A stretch of DNA of 64,000 nucleotides from Deinococcus yavapaiensis KR-236 (GTDB lineage: Bacteria; Deinococcota; Deinococci; Deinococcales; Deinococcaceae). A program made the translations under genes and the position numbers. Numbering within the stretch: position 1 is the stretch's first letter; each line of letters starts with the position of its first letter. The stretch spans positions 124,001 through 188,000 of the forward strand of contig NZ_QJSX01000001.1 in the NCBI RefSeq assembly GCF_003217515.1. The letters run 5' to 3'. The notes beneath the pieces are model-generated. The model did not search any database. It had not been told where the DNA came from and saw only the letters and a list, made by a program, of their open reading frames with translations. Positions 25,769 to 33,566 of this stretch are shown in pieces.

Positions 25769-26925
25769 CACTCCGTGACGCTGCCGTCCTCGAGACGCCA
25801 CACCGGATTCTTCCACGAGTGCCCGATGCGCGCCGCTTCGCGCACGCGCTCCTCGTCGATGTCGATGCCGAGGCCGGGCCGCGTGAGACGCGCGACGAAG
25901 CCGGCGGCGTAGTGGAACACGCCCGGGTCCACGAGGTAGTCGAGGAGGTCGGAGTGGACGTTGTAGTGAATGCCGAGGCTCTGCTCTTGGATGAAGGCGT
26001 TCGGAGTGCAGAAGTCGACTTGCAAGCTCGCGGCGAGCGCGATCGGACCGAGCGGGCAGTGAATGGCGAGCGCGACGTCGAACGCTTCGGCCATCGCGGC
26101 GATTTTGCGCGTCTCCAAGATGCCGCCCGCGTGGCAGGTGTCGGGTTGGACGATGTCGACGTACCCTGCCTTCAGGACTTCCTTGAAGTCCCAGCGCGTG
26201 TAGAGGCGCTCACCCGTCGCGATCGGTGTGCTGGTGTGCGTCACGATGTCTCGCAGCGCCTCGAGGTTCTCGCTCAAGACGGGCTCTTCGATGAACATGA
26301 GGCCGAACGCGTCGAGCTCCTTGGCGAGAACCTTCGCCATGCCGCGGTGCACGCGGCCATGAAAGTCCACGCCGATCATGACGCTCGGCCCGACGGCTTC
26401 GCGGACCTCGGCGATCGTGCGGACGGCCTTGTCGACCCTCGCGCGTGAATCGATCCATTCCATGCGGTCGCAGCCGTTCATCTTAATGGCGGTGAAGCCG
26501 CGGGCAACGACGGCCTTGGCGGCGTCCGCCACGTCTTGCGGAGCGTCGCCGCCCACCCACGAGTACACGCGCATCTTGTCGCGCACCGCGCCGCCCAGCA
26601 TGTCGTACACGGGCACGCCGAGCGCCTTGCCGCGAATGTCCCAAAGGGCCGTCTCGATGCCGCTGAGGGCCGACGTGAGAATTGGGCCGCCTCGGTAGAA
26701 GCCGCCTCGGTAGATCGTCTGCCAAAGGTCCTCGATGCGCGTGGCGTCGAAGCCGACGACGTACTCGGCGAGTTCCTCGACGGCGGCCTTGACGGTGCTC
26801 GCGCGCCCCTCGACGATCGGTTCGCCCCATCCGACGAGGCCCGCGTCGGTCGTGACCTTCAAGAAAAGCCACCGCGGAGGCACTTGGAAGAGTTCGATGG
26901 AACGGATGCGGTCGGGTGCGCTCAT
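25765..26925 (-). CDS. dgoD: D-galactonate dehydratase
   Basis: 386 aa enolase-superfamily enzyme. Metal ligands are Asp187 in GVDFHGR, Glu in FIEEPV and Glu in ATGERLY. His189 of the same GVDFHGR motif and His in AIHCPLG are the acid/base pair of the GalD group. It removes water from D-galactonate to give 2-keto-3-deoxygalactonate. The ATG has a strong GAGGAGG upstream. First gene of dgoDKA. No transporter or IclR/GntR regulator adjoins the operon, unlike many dgo clusters. Confidence 0.88.
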   Translation of the reverse strand: MSAPDRIRSIELFQVPPRWLFLKVTTDAGLVGWGEPIVEGRASTVKAAVEELAEYVVGFDATRIEDLWQTIYRGGFYRGGPILTSALSGIETALWDIRGKALGVPVYDMLGGAVRDKMRVYSWVGGDAPQDVADAAKAVVARGFTAIKMNGCDRMEWIDSRARVDKAVRTIAEVREAVGPSVMIGVDFHGRVHRGMAKVLAKELDAFGLMFIEEPVLSENLEALRDIVTHTSTPIATGERLYTRWDFKEVLKAGYVDIVQPDTCHAGGILETRKIAAMAEAFDVALAIHCPLGPIALAASLQVDFCTPNAFIQEQSLGIHYNVHSDLLDYLVDPGVFHYAAGFVARLTRPGLGIDIDEERVREAARIGHSWKNPVWRLEDGSVTEW

Positions 26926-26994
26926 GAGCCTCCTCGGGGTCGCGGACGGGAAAAGTGCGGTCAGCGTACCACGAGGCGCGAGGGCTTCACGGCG

Positions 26995-27285
26995 TCAAGA
27001 TTGGCCGAGTCCGGGCGTGACGTCGAGGATGTACGCCATCCGCCCGCCAAGGTAGAAGTTGATGGGGCGGCGCAGCGTCACTTGACCTTGCGCGTTTTCC
27101 ATGACGTGCAGCAGGTGGGGCAAGTCGCGAATCTCGATCTTCCAGCCTTCGAGTTGATTGAGGGCGAGGTGTTCGCCGCTGCCTTCGCCTTCCACGGCGG
27201 GCACGCCGACGGGCGTGGGCACGGCGCCGATCAGCATGGGCTCCACGTGTTGAATCTGGCCGGAGCGCATCACGATGAATTCCAT
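26995..27285 (-). CDS. Hypothetical protein, 96 aa
   Basis: I do not recognise a family. 96 aa, soluble, with a block GAVPTPVGVPAVEGEGSGEH followed by mixed beta-type sequence. Codon use is like its neighbours, and a TACACT box lies 6 nt before the ATG, both supporting a real gene. It starts a new transcript upstream of dgoD (69-nt gap), but nothing links it to galactonate use. Confidence 0.65.
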   Translation of the reverse strand: MEFIVMRSGQIQHVEPMLIGAVPTPVGVPAVEGEGSGEHLALNQLEGWKIEIRDLPHLLHVMENAQGQVTLRRPINFYLGGRMAYILDVTPGLGQS

Positions 27286-27291
27286 GGGGTG

Positions 27292-27297
27292 AGTGTA
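27292..27297 (-). promoter_or_regulatory. -10 box of the 96-aa hypothetical gene, leaderless type
   Basis: TACACT on the minus strand, 6 nt before the ATG at 27285. Confidence 0.5.
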
Positions 27298-27442
27298 ATT
27301 CGGGTGCTTCGCGACCTCCCTTCACGCGACTTTGAGACGAACGGCGACCGGATTCGAACGGGCCGAGCGAGCTCGAGAATCGCGACAAGGCCGCTTCACG
27401 GTCTTCTTGGAGAAAGGTTCGTACGACGTGGTCCAATAAAGC

Positions 27443-27673
27443 ATGTCTCGAGCTTTTCTGAAGGACGGGCACGACGAACCGTGGCAAGGCAAGCCCAGCA
27501 ACGACGAGGAATTCGCCGTGTACTGGGGATCGGGCGTGGCGTTGGACTCGGAGCCGGTGCGGCGCGGCGACGACCTCGTGAGCTTGGTGCGCTGGGCGTA
27601 CCAGCAGCCGAGGGGCCACTACCAGATTCGTGACCGCTCGGGTCGCCGCCTCGCCGAGATCGTCGCGTCCTGA
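27443..27673 (+). CDS. Hypothetical protein, 76 aa
   Basis: Small soluble protein with no known motif. It has a mixed charged N-terminus (KDGHDEPWQGKPSNDEEFAV) and ends in an IRDRSGRRLAEIV-type strand. The G+C-rich third positions look coding. AATAAA-type sequence lies just before the ATG, so it may be leaderless. It stands alone between divergent and doubtful neighbours. Confidence 0.6.
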   Translation: MSRAFLKDGHDEPWQGKPSNDEEFAVYWGSGVALDSEPVRRGDDLVSLVRWAYQQPRGHYQIRDRSGRRLAEIVAS

Positions 27674-27721
27674 CCGCCTCGGAAACGCTCGCGAAATCTG
27701 ACGTCGATTCCATTATTCCTC

Positions 27722-27742
27722 GTGTGGAACGAGGAAAATGAT
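27722..27742 (+). repeat. Perfect inverted repeat before a doubtful small gene
   Basis: TTCCTCGT and ACGAGGAA, 8 bp each around 5 nt, ending at the ATG ATG pair (27738, 27741). The 3' arm carries GAGG, so an RNA hairpin would hide the ribosome site. Confidence 0.4.
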
Positions 27743-27969
27743 GTATCGGCGGTCGACACACGCAACTTCGCTCTTCGCGGCGCTTCGAGACGAAGCGGAC
27801 GGCGACGCACTTCCTGATCGCGCACGACGGGCGCGGACATTTGTTCGGGTGCGCGGCCGAACTCGGCGAAAGCGCCACGTCGTTTCGCGCGTCGTGCGAA
27901 GCGCGTGGCTGGCTGGTCGCGCGCGTGCGGGCCGAGCGACTTCAAGAGCGCTTGTCGCGCGCCGCGTGA
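27738..27969 (+). pseudogene. Probable frameshifted small gene
   Basis: A start (ATG 27741 with GAGG upstream) leads into an arginine-rich frame that looks non-coding after about 14 codons. From about 27780 to the TGA at 27967 another frame (+1) is strongly coding-like: G+C-rich third positions and balanced composition, including RTATHFLIAHDGRGHLFG and GWLVARVRAERLQERL. That frame has no start of its own. A one-base change near 27775-27785 would join them into a protein of about 76 aa. It may be a pseudogene, a sequencing error or a programmed shift. Confidence 0.4.
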
Positions 27970-27970
27970 A

Positions 27971-28177
27971 TCAGGAAGTTTTTTCCGTCGCGTCGCGCTC
28001 TTCGCGTACCCAGCGAGCGGCGCGCCACGCGTCCACGCCGAACCACGCGGCGAGGGCGAACGCGAGGAGCGCCCACGGCCAACCCACCCAAATCAACAAA
28101 GCGACGGCGAGCAGCAGCAGGAGCGCCGCGCCGACGGCGCTGCTACGAAGAACTTGAACGGGCGAGAGACGACGCAT
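27971..28177 (-). CDS. Small membrane protein, 68 aa
   Basis: Two hydrophobic segments (about 15-35 and 36-52) with a positive N-terminus (MRRLSPVQVLRS) and a charged, Glu/Arg-rich tail. No family recognised. The ATG at 28177 is preferred over one 36 nt upstream because the extra residues look non-coding. It ends against the doubtful gene at 27738-27969, 1 nt away. Confidence 0.6.
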   Translation of the reverse strand: MRRLSPVQVLRSSAVGAALLLLLAVALLIWVGWPWALLAFALAAWFGVDAWRAARWVREERDATEKTS

Positions 28178-28231
28178 GCGCCCATCATGGCGCGGAACGC
28201 GACTCGGCGCCATGAAAGAGCTCTCATGCGC

Positions 28232-28414
28232 TCAAGAATCGCGTTGGGGCCGCGTGAAGACCCACAGTTGATAAGCGTTGCGAAGCAGCAACACGGCCGC
28301 GAGAATGGCGACGGGCCACTGCTCCTTGAGACCCGCCGAGATGCCGAGCATGCCTGCGAGCGCGGCGATCGCCGTCACGAGCCAGACACGCCATGCCGGA
28401 ACGTTGAACTTCAA
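28232..28414 (-). CDS. Small membrane protein, 60 aa
   Basis: Two membrane helices (about 9-27 and 31-52) separated by a short GLKEQWP turn. No family recognised. The TTG start at 28414 has GGAGG 6 nt upstream. It lies upstream of a second small membrane protein on the same strand (54 nt between). Function unknown. Confidence 0.65.
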   Translation of the reverse strand: MKFNVPAWRVWLVTAIAALAGMLGISAGLKEQWPVAILAAVLLLRNAYQLWVFTRPQRDS

Positions 28415-28467
28415 ATCTTCCCTCCGCGCTCAGCCTAGCGGCGCGAAGCGAGAAGTGCGTGTGACGG

Positions 28468-28914
28468 TCAGCGCTTTGTGGTTTTCAAAACGGTGATGCA
28501 CAACGCCGTCATGTTCGGATCGACGTCGATCGCGGCGACGGTGGCGACGTAGTACGTGAGCCCGGCCGTCTTGGCATTCGTGAGGGTACGCCAACGCGTC
28601 GGCATGGCGTTGCCTCCGGCGAAGTTCGCCCACGCCGTCGCGCCCTTGAACCCGGCCTTGGCGAGCTTCGCGTCGAGAGTCTTGCGCACGGCGTCGGGTT
28701 TGCCGGGCGCGAGGAGTTGCATGGAGCGCACGAAGGTCTGATTTTGCGGAAGGGACTCGCGCCAGCGTTGCTCGGACGCGACGCACATCGTGGAGGCGCC
28801 CGCGTCGGCCTTGACGGTGTCGGCGAGACGAAAGAGGAAGTCGTCGATGTTCTGAGCGAGGGCGACGCCTAGGAAAAGCGTCAGGGCAGGAGCGAGAACG
28901 CGAAGATGAAGCAT
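28468..28914 (-). CDS. Secreted hypothetical protein, 148 aa
   Basis: Has a signal peptide (MLHLRVLAPALTLFLGVALA, cleavage after Ala-20). The mature part has two cysteines (TMCVAS and ALCITV) that could form a disulfide. No family recognised. The ATG at 28914 has GGAGG 7 nt upstream. Longer frames upstream are not coding-like. The gene is divergent from the Rrf2 regulator at 29077, with which it may share a control region. Confidence 0.7.
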   Translation of the reverse strand: MLHLRVLAPALTLFLGVALAQNIDDFLFRLADTVKADAGASTMCVASEQRWRESLPQNQTFVRSMQLLAPGKPDAVRKTLDAKLAKAGFKGATAWANFAGGNAMPTRWRTLTNAKTAGLTYYVATVAAIDVDPNMTALCITVLKTTKR

Positions 28915-29038
28915 GAGGGTTCCTCCGAAAACCTTTGAAGTGTGTAAGCTCAGCATGACACTTTCTCGAGCCTTTTGCAGCAAGTTGTTCATCCGAGGCA
29001 AAGGTGGCGAGCGCGCTCTTGCCAACGGTCTCGCGGGG

Positions 29039-29044
29039 TACACT
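29039..29044 (+). promoter_or_regulatory. Possible -10 box of the Rrf2 gene
   Basis: TACACT 32 nt before the ATG. This transcript would have a leader with an AGGAG ribosome site, unlike most neighbours. The -35 is weak (CTCTTG at 17 nt). Confidence 0.35.
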
Positions 29045-29076
29045 GAGCTCGACGGCCTGCGGGCCCCAGGAGCAGC

Positions 29077-29532
29077 ATGTGGATTTCGACGAAAGCACAA
29101 TACGGCCTGCGCGCGCTCATCGAGATCGGTAAACGACCCGACGAGGCCGTGCCGCTCAAGGACGTCGCCGACAAGCAGGGCATCAGCCAACCTTATCTCG
29201 AGCAACTCGCGGCGCAGCTTCGCCGTTCGGGCTTCATCCGCTCGGTGCGCGGCGCCCACGGCGGCTACCGCCTCGCGCGCGCGCCCGAAGCGATCGTCGC
29301 GTACGACGTCGTCGTGGCAATGGAAGGAAGTCTCTCGCCCGTTTCGTGCCTGGAGGAGGACGGAACGTGCGTGCGTGCGGGCTCGTGCGCGACCGAGGGC
29401 TTGTGGCGACGCGTGGACGAGGCGGTGCGGGGCGTGCTGTCGGGCACCACGCTCGCCGACCTCATCCACGAGAACCTCGTGATCGAGCAGTCGCGTCTCG
29501 TGCAGCTCGAAGCGGCTTTTCCGGCCGACTGA
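29077..29532 (+). CDS. Rrf2-family transcriptional regulator with three cysteines
   Basis: 151 aa. Winged helix at about 1-70 (STKAQYGLRALIEI, then ISQPYLEQLAAQLRRSGFI and RGAHGGYRLAR), dimerisation helix to the C-terminus. Cys91, Cys98 and Cys104 sit where IscR and NsrR bind an Fe-S cluster, so it may sense Fe-S status, oxygen or NO (inference). Spacing between the cysteines is 6 and 5 residues, slightly different from IscR. AGGAG precedes the ATG. No Fe-S assembly genes adjoin it. The next gene, pyrD, has its own promoter. Confidence 0.85.
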   Translation: MWISTKAQYGLRALIEIGKRPDEAVPLKDVADKQGISQPYLEQLAAQLRRSGFIRSVRGAHGGYRLARAPEAIVAYDVVVAMEGSLSPVSCLEEDGTCVRAGSCATEGLWRRVDEAVRGVLSGTTLADLIHENLVIEQSRLVQLEAAFPAD

Positions 29533-29553
29533 GCACCTCGGCGAGCGTCGCGC

Positions 29554-29559
29554 TAAACT
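29554..29559 (+). promoter_or_regulatory. -10 box of pyrD, leaderless type
   Basis: TAAACT, 8 nt before the GTG at 29568. No ribosome site. Confidence 0.45.
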
Positions 29560-29567
29560 AATCGCTC

Positions 29568-30668
29568 GTGAACCGACTGTACACCCGCGCGCTTCGGCCC
29601 CTGCTGTTCCGCCTCGACGCCGAGGACGCGCATCACGTCACGCTCGCCGGCTTGCGGCGAGCGGTTCGCGTTCCGGGCGCCCTCGAAGCCCTCGAAGCGC
29701 TGTACGGCACGCCGCCGTCCGGCGTCCTCGCGTCGACGGTATTCGGCCTCTCGTTCGCTTCTCCGATCGGGCTGGCCGCAGGACTCGACAAGAACGCAAT
29801 GAGCGTCGAGGCGTGGGGCCGCGTCGGGTTGGGCTTTCTCGAAGTCGGGACGGTCACGCCGAGACCCCAAGGCGGAAATCCGAGGCCGCGCTTGTTTCGC
29901 CTGCCGTCGGACGCGGCCCTCATCAACCGCATGGGGTTCAACAACGACGGCGCGGACGTCGTCGCCGAGCGCTTGACGCGGTTGCGCGAGCGACGCGTGC
30001 CGCTCGGCGTGAACATCGGCAAGAACAAGGACACGCCGAACGAGGAAGCCGAGCTCGACTACCGAGCTTGCCTGCGCTCGCTGTACGCTCACGGCGACTT
30101 CTTCGTCGTGAACGTCTCGTCGCCGAACACGCCGGGGTTGCGCGCCTTGCAAGCGGGCGATGAGCTTGCCCGCCTGTTGCGCGGCGTGCTGAACGAGGCC
30201 GACGACCTCAGGGTGCGCCACCTGCTGCCCGCCAAGCCGATTCTCGTGAAGATCGCGCCGGACCTCACCGATTTCGAATTGGAAACGACCGTGTCGGCGG
30301 CCGTGTCGGCGGGCGTGGGCGGTTTCGTCGTGTCGAACACGACGCTGTCGCGCGATCACTTGACGCACGAGAAGCGCGGCGAGACGGGCGGCCTCAGCGG
30401 CCGCCCGTTGCGTGAGCGCAGCACGGCGCTCGTTCGCCGCGTTCACCGACTCACGAAGGGGCGCGTGCCGATCGTCGGATCGGGAGGCGTGTTCACGGGA
30501 CGCGACGCCTACGACAAGATCAAGGCGGGCGCGAGCCTCGTGGAAGTGTACACGGCGCTCGTGTACGAGGGGCCGGGCCTGGCGCGGCGCGTGAACGCCG
30601 AGTTGACGGCCCTGCTGAGCGCCGACGGCTTGACGCACGTGTCGCAAGCCGTCGGCGTTGACGCCTGA
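29568..30668 (+). CDS. pyrD: Dihydroorotate dehydrogenase, class 2 (quinone)
   Basis: 366 aa FMN enzyme that oxidises dihydroorotate to orotate with a quinone acceptor at the membrane. Class 2 marks are the N-terminal helical extension (about 1-50), GLAAGLDKNA, the catalytic Ser region NVSSPNTPGLR, KIAPDLTDFELE and the phosphate-binding IVGSGGVFTG. It faces the pyrRBC cluster tail to tail across a strong hairpin, so the two pyrimidine units are separate transcripts. No PyrR box is visible in front of pyrD. Confidence 0.95.
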   Translation: MNRLYTRALRPLLFRLDAEDAHHVTLAGLRRAVRVPGALEALEALYGTPPSGVLASTVFGLSFASPIGLAAGLDKNAMSVEAWGRVGLGFLEVGTVTPRPQGGNPRPRLFRLPSDAALINRMGFNNDGADVVAERLTRLRERRVPLGVNIGKNKDTPNEEAELDYRACLRSLYAHGDFFVVNVSSPNTPGLRALQAGDELARLLRGVLNEADDLRVRHLLPAKPILVKIAPDLTDFELETTVSAAVSAGVGGFVVSNTTLSRDHLTHEKRGETGGLSGRPLRERSTALVRRVHRLTKGRVPIVGSGGVFTGRDAYDKIKAGASLVEVYTALVYEGPGLARRVNAELTALLSADGLTHVSQAVGVDA

Positions 30669-30715
30669 CGACGTCTCTCGAAAGGACGTCACGCGGACGC
30701 CTCGGCGTTCGAAGT

Positions 30716-30741
30716 TGCCGGGCACCCTCGGGTGCCCGGCA
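30716..30741. terminator. Bidirectional hairpin between pyrD and pyrC
   Basis: 11-bp perfect stem (TGCCGGGCACC and complement) with a 4-nt loop, between convergent genes. No long T-run. Confidence 0.6.
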
Positions 30742-30746
30742 GGGCG

Positions 30747-32000
30747 TCACGCGCCGCGTTGAAAGGCGACGCGACCTGCGACGAGCGTCAAAGTCGGCCA
30801 GCCACGCAGCACTTCTCCTGCCCACGGGCTGAACTTCGCCTTGCTTCGAAACGTGCTCGGTTCCACGGCCCGCTCGGTGTCGAGGTCGAGGATCGTGAGG
30901 TCGGCGGGCGCGCCGGGTTCCAAGGTCGGCGCGTCCCAGCCCATGACGCGGGCGGCGCCGCTCGTGAAGAGGTCGACGAGCTTTTGGAGCCCCAGCGTGT
31001 CCGCGAAGCGGGTGTACATCAGCGGAAACGCGACTTCGATGGACGGAATGCCGAAGGGCGCGGTGAGAAGGTCGCGTTCCTTCTCGGAGCTCGTGTGTGG
31101 CGCGTGGTCGGTGCCGACCGCGTCCACGGTGCCGTCCGAAAGTCCTCGCAGCAACGCGGCGGCGTCCTCGCTCGTTCTCAGGGGCGGCGCAACCTTGTAC
31201 TGCGCGTCGAAGCCGCGCAGGTGCTCGTGGGTGAGGGTGAGGTGGTGCGGGCAGACTTCGCAGGTGATCGGCACGCCGTCGGCCTTCGCGCGCCGCACGA
31301 GGTCGAGCGCGCGTGCGGTCGAGAGGTGCTGGACGTGCAGCCGCGCTTTGGTGAGGCGCGCGATCTCGATGTCGCGGGCGACGCGGGCCGACTCCGCCTC
31401 GGCGGGATTGCCGGGCAAGCCGAGCGCTTCGGACACTTCGCCTTCATGCATCACGCCGTCGGCTCGCAGCGTGGCGTCCTCGGCGTGCACGGACACGACC
31501 ATGTCGAGGGAGGACGCGTACTCCAAGCCGAGCCGCAAGACGCGGGCGTCCTCGTTCGTGCGTCCGTCGTCGGTGAACATCGCGGCGCCCGCGTCTTTGA
31601 GCAAGGCGAGTTCGGCGAGTTCCTTGCCTTGCTGGCCTTTCGTGAGGGCGGCGGCGGGCCTCAGGCGCGCGAACCCGAGGCGCGCGGCCTTCTCGGCGAG
31701 TTGGCGCACGATCGCGGGGTCGTCCACGACGGGGCTGGTGTTCGGCATGGACACGACCGTGCCGTAACCGCCCGCCGCTGCCGCCGCGAGGCCCGAGGCG
31801 AGGTCTTCTTTTTCTTCTTGCCCGGGCTCGCGCAGGTGGGCGTGCAACTCGATGAGGGCGGGCACGATCGTGCCGCCCCCACCGTCGAGGGTGACGTCGG
31901 CGTCGACGGCGAGGTTCCAGCCGAGAATCTTGTCGCCGTCGACGAAGAGGACTTCTTCGGCGTCGCTTCCGACGCGTTTCACGTTGACGATCTTGAGCAT
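30747..32000 (-). CDS. pyrC: Dihydroorotase
   Basis: 417 aa amidohydrolase that closes carbamoyl-aspartate to dihydroorotate. The metal-binding HxH is in ELHAHLREPG near residue 57. Later ligands lie in HAEDATL and HVQHLSTARA, and Asp in VGTDHAPHT. This is the long class I type (multifunctional and actinobacterial/Thermus-like), as opposed to the short E. coli type. It starts 1 nt after the pyrB stop and is the last gene of pyrRBC. Confidence 0.94.
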   Translation of the reverse strand: MLKIVNVKRVGSDAEEVLFVDGDKILGWNLAVDADVTLDGGGGTIVPALIELHAHLREPGQEEKEDLASGLAAAAAGGYGTVVSMPNTSPVVDDPAIVRQLAEKAARLGFARLRPAAALTKGQQGKELAELALLKDAGAAMFTDDGRTNEDARVLRLGLEYASSLDMVVSVHAEDATLRADGVMHEGEVSEALGLPGNPAEAESARVARDIEIARLTKARLHVQHLSTARALDLVRRAKADGVPITCEVCPHHLTLTHEHLRGFDAQYKVAPPLRTSEDAAALLRGLSDGTVDAVGTDHAPHTSSEKERDLLTAPFGIPSIEVAFPLMYTRFADTLGLQKLVDLFTSGAARVMGWDAPTLEPGAPADLTILDLDTERAVEPSTFRSKAKFSPWAGEVLRGWPTLTLVAGRVAFQRGA

Positions 32001-32001
32001 G

Positions 32002-32919
32002 TCAGGCGCCCCTTCCGACGAGGAGGTGGTACAGCACGCTCATGCGAACGGCGAGGCCGTTCTCGACTTGCCGCACGATGAGGGCGCGGGGCGAGTCGGC
32101 GAGCGAGCCCGAGATTTCGACGTCGCGGTTCATCGGGCCGGGGTGCAGAACGAACGCGCCGTCTCGGGCGCGCTCCATGAGGGCCTCGTTGACTTGGTAT
32201 GTCGCGGCGTACTCTTCGAGGCTGCCGAGGTACCCGGCGTTCATGCGCTCGCGTTGCAGCCGCAAGGCCATGACGGCGTCGGCGCCTTTGACGGCTTCGT
32301 TGACGTCCGTCGTGAGGGTGACACCTCGGCGGGCGAGTTCTTTGGGAAGCAGCGTCGCGGGTCCGCACAGCGTGACGCTGGCGCCGAGCATCGGAAGGAG
32401 TTCGGCGTTGGAGCGCGCGACGCGGCTGTGGCGGACGTCACCGACGATCGTGATCTTCTTGCCTTCGAGCGAGCCGAACTTCTCGCGCAGCGTGTACGCG
32501 TCGAGCAGGGCTTGCGTGGGATGGGCGCGGCGACCGTCTCCGGCGTTGATGGTGGGCTTGGCGCTGTACTTGTTCACGAGATGCGCGGCGCCCGACGCCT
32601 CGTGCCGCACGATGAACGCGTCCACGCCGAGGGCGTTGAGGGTTTCGATGGTGTCGCGCAGCGATTCGCCTTTGGACAAACTGCTCGCTCCGGCGGCGAA
32701 CGTGACGACGTCGGCGCTCATGCGGCGCGCGGCGAGTTCGAACGAGAGGCGCGTGCGCGTGGAGTTTTCGAAGAAGGCCGTGCAGATCGTCATTCCCTGC
32801 AAGGCGGGCACCTTCTTGACGGGCCGCGCGAGGACTTCGTGCATGACGTCGGCGGTGTCGAAGATCGCTTGGACTTGTTCGGCCGTCCAGTCCGCGAAGT
32901 CGAGCAGGGAGCGCGTCAT
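32002..32919 (-). CDS. pyrB: Aspartate carbamoyltransferase, catalytic chain
   Basis: 305 aa, catalytic-subunit length. It joins carbamoyl phosphate and aspartate, the first committed step. The phosphate loop FENSTRTRLSFE, the carbamoyl-site HPTQALLDAY and the aspartate-site LRLQRERM are present. No pyrI is present. Its ATG overlaps the pyrR stop (ATGA). Confidence 0.95.
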   Translation of the reverse strand: MTRSLLDFADWTAEQVQAIFDTADVMHEVLARPVKKVPALQGMTICTAFFENSTRTRLSFELAARRMSADVVTFAAGASSLSKGESLRDTIETLNALGVDAFIVRHEASGAAHLVNKYSAKPTINAGDGRRAHPTQALLDAYTLREKFGSLEGKKITIVGDVRHSRVARSNAELLPMLGASVTLCGPATLLPKELARRGVTLTTDVNEAVKGADAVMALRLQRERMNAGYLGSLEEYAATYQVNEALMERARDGAFVLHPGPMNRDVEISGSLADSPRALIVRQVENGLAVRMSVLYHLLVGRGA

Positions 32920-33455
32920 TCGTCCTCCCAGAGTTCCACGACGTCCGCTTCGTCGCTTTCGGCAAGCTTGACTTTCACGACCTCGCTGCGGGCAGTGGGA
33001 AGGTTCTTGCCGACGTAGTCGGCTCGAATGGGCAGCTCGCGGTGGCCGCGGTCGATGAGGACGGCGAGTTGGATGCTCGACGGTCGCCCGAGGTCGGTGA
33101 GGGCGTCGAGGGCGGCGCGCACGGTACGTCCGGTGTACAAGACGTCGTCGATGAGGACGACTTTGCGGCGCGCGATGTCGAAGGGCACTTCGGTTTTGCG
33201 GACGATAGGTTGGTGCGCGATTTCGCTGAGATCGTCGCGGTAGAGCGTGATGTCGAGCTTGCCGAGGGGCACGTCGACGCCTTCGAGTTCGCGTAGTTTC
33301 GCGCCGAGTCGCGCGGCGAGCGGGATGCCGCGCGTGTGCACGCCGATCAAGGCGAGGTCGGCGGCGCCCTTGTTGCGCTCGAGGATTTCGTGGGCGATGC
33401 GGGTGAGGGCGCGGGCGATGTCGCCACTTTCGAGGATGGTGGCCTTGAAGTTCAC
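32916..33455 (-). CDS. pyrR: PyrR, pyrimidine operon attenuator / uracil phosphoribosyltransferase
   Basis: 179 aa. PRPP-binding loop VLIDDVLYTGRTVRAALDAL, with flexible-loop and RNA-binding basic residues. PyrR binds a conserved RNA hairpin when UMP/UTP is high and has weak UPRT activity. That hairpin is visible upstream (33567-33592). The GTG start at 33455 overlaps the stop of a 27-codon leader ORF, so pyrR translation depends on the leader. First structural gene of pyrRBC. Confidence 0.95.
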   Translation of the reverse strand: MNFKATILESGDIARALTRIAHEILERNKGAADLALIGVHTRGIPLAARLGAKLRELEGVDVPLGKLDITLYRDDLSEIAHQPIVRKTEVPFDIARRKVVLIDDVLYTGRTVRAALDALTDLGRPSSIQLAVLIDRGHRELPIRADYVGKNLPTARSEVVKVKLAESDEADVVELWEDE

Positions 33456-33535
33456 GTCTTGCCCTCGGTGTGGTGGGTCGGCGTGAAAAAACGACCGCTC
33501 GACGTGGGTCGGCGGCGGCGTGGTGATGCGTTCAT
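33452..33535 (-). CDS. pyr leader peptide, 27 aa
   Basis: ATG at 33535 with AGGGAG 5 nt upstream. 27 codons, then a TGA that overlaps the pyrR GTG (GTGA). The peptide is Arg/Thr/His-rich and unlikely to have its own function. The frame runs across the intrinsic terminator at 33486-33511, with codons 15-17 made from its T-run. A translating ribosome would prevent the hairpin. This is the architecture proposed for the Thermus ZO5 pyr operon, where PyrR bound upstream blocks leader translation. Confidence 0.7.
   Translation of the reverse strand: MNASPRRRRPTSSGRFFTPTHHTEGKT
33486..33511 (-). terminator. Intrinsic terminator inside the pyr leader ORF
   Basis: Minus strand: CGACC (33511-33507), 10-nt loop, GGTCG (33496-33492), then six T (33491-33486). 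The short stem and T6 tract fit an attenuator that ribosomes can disrupt. Confidence 0.65.
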
Positions 33536-33566
33536 GCGTTCTCCCTTCTCGCCTCGCGGGGCGGGG

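Noticed and set aside
27340..27365. GTTCGAATC on the minus strand, resembling a tRNA T-loop
   Set aside because: T-stem is mismatched and no acceptor, D or anticodon arm can be folded around it.
27322..27444. 40-codon minus-strand ORF starting at the CATG shared with the 76-aa gene
   Set aside because: Basic and low-complexity, no ribosome site, no conserved feature; probably chance.
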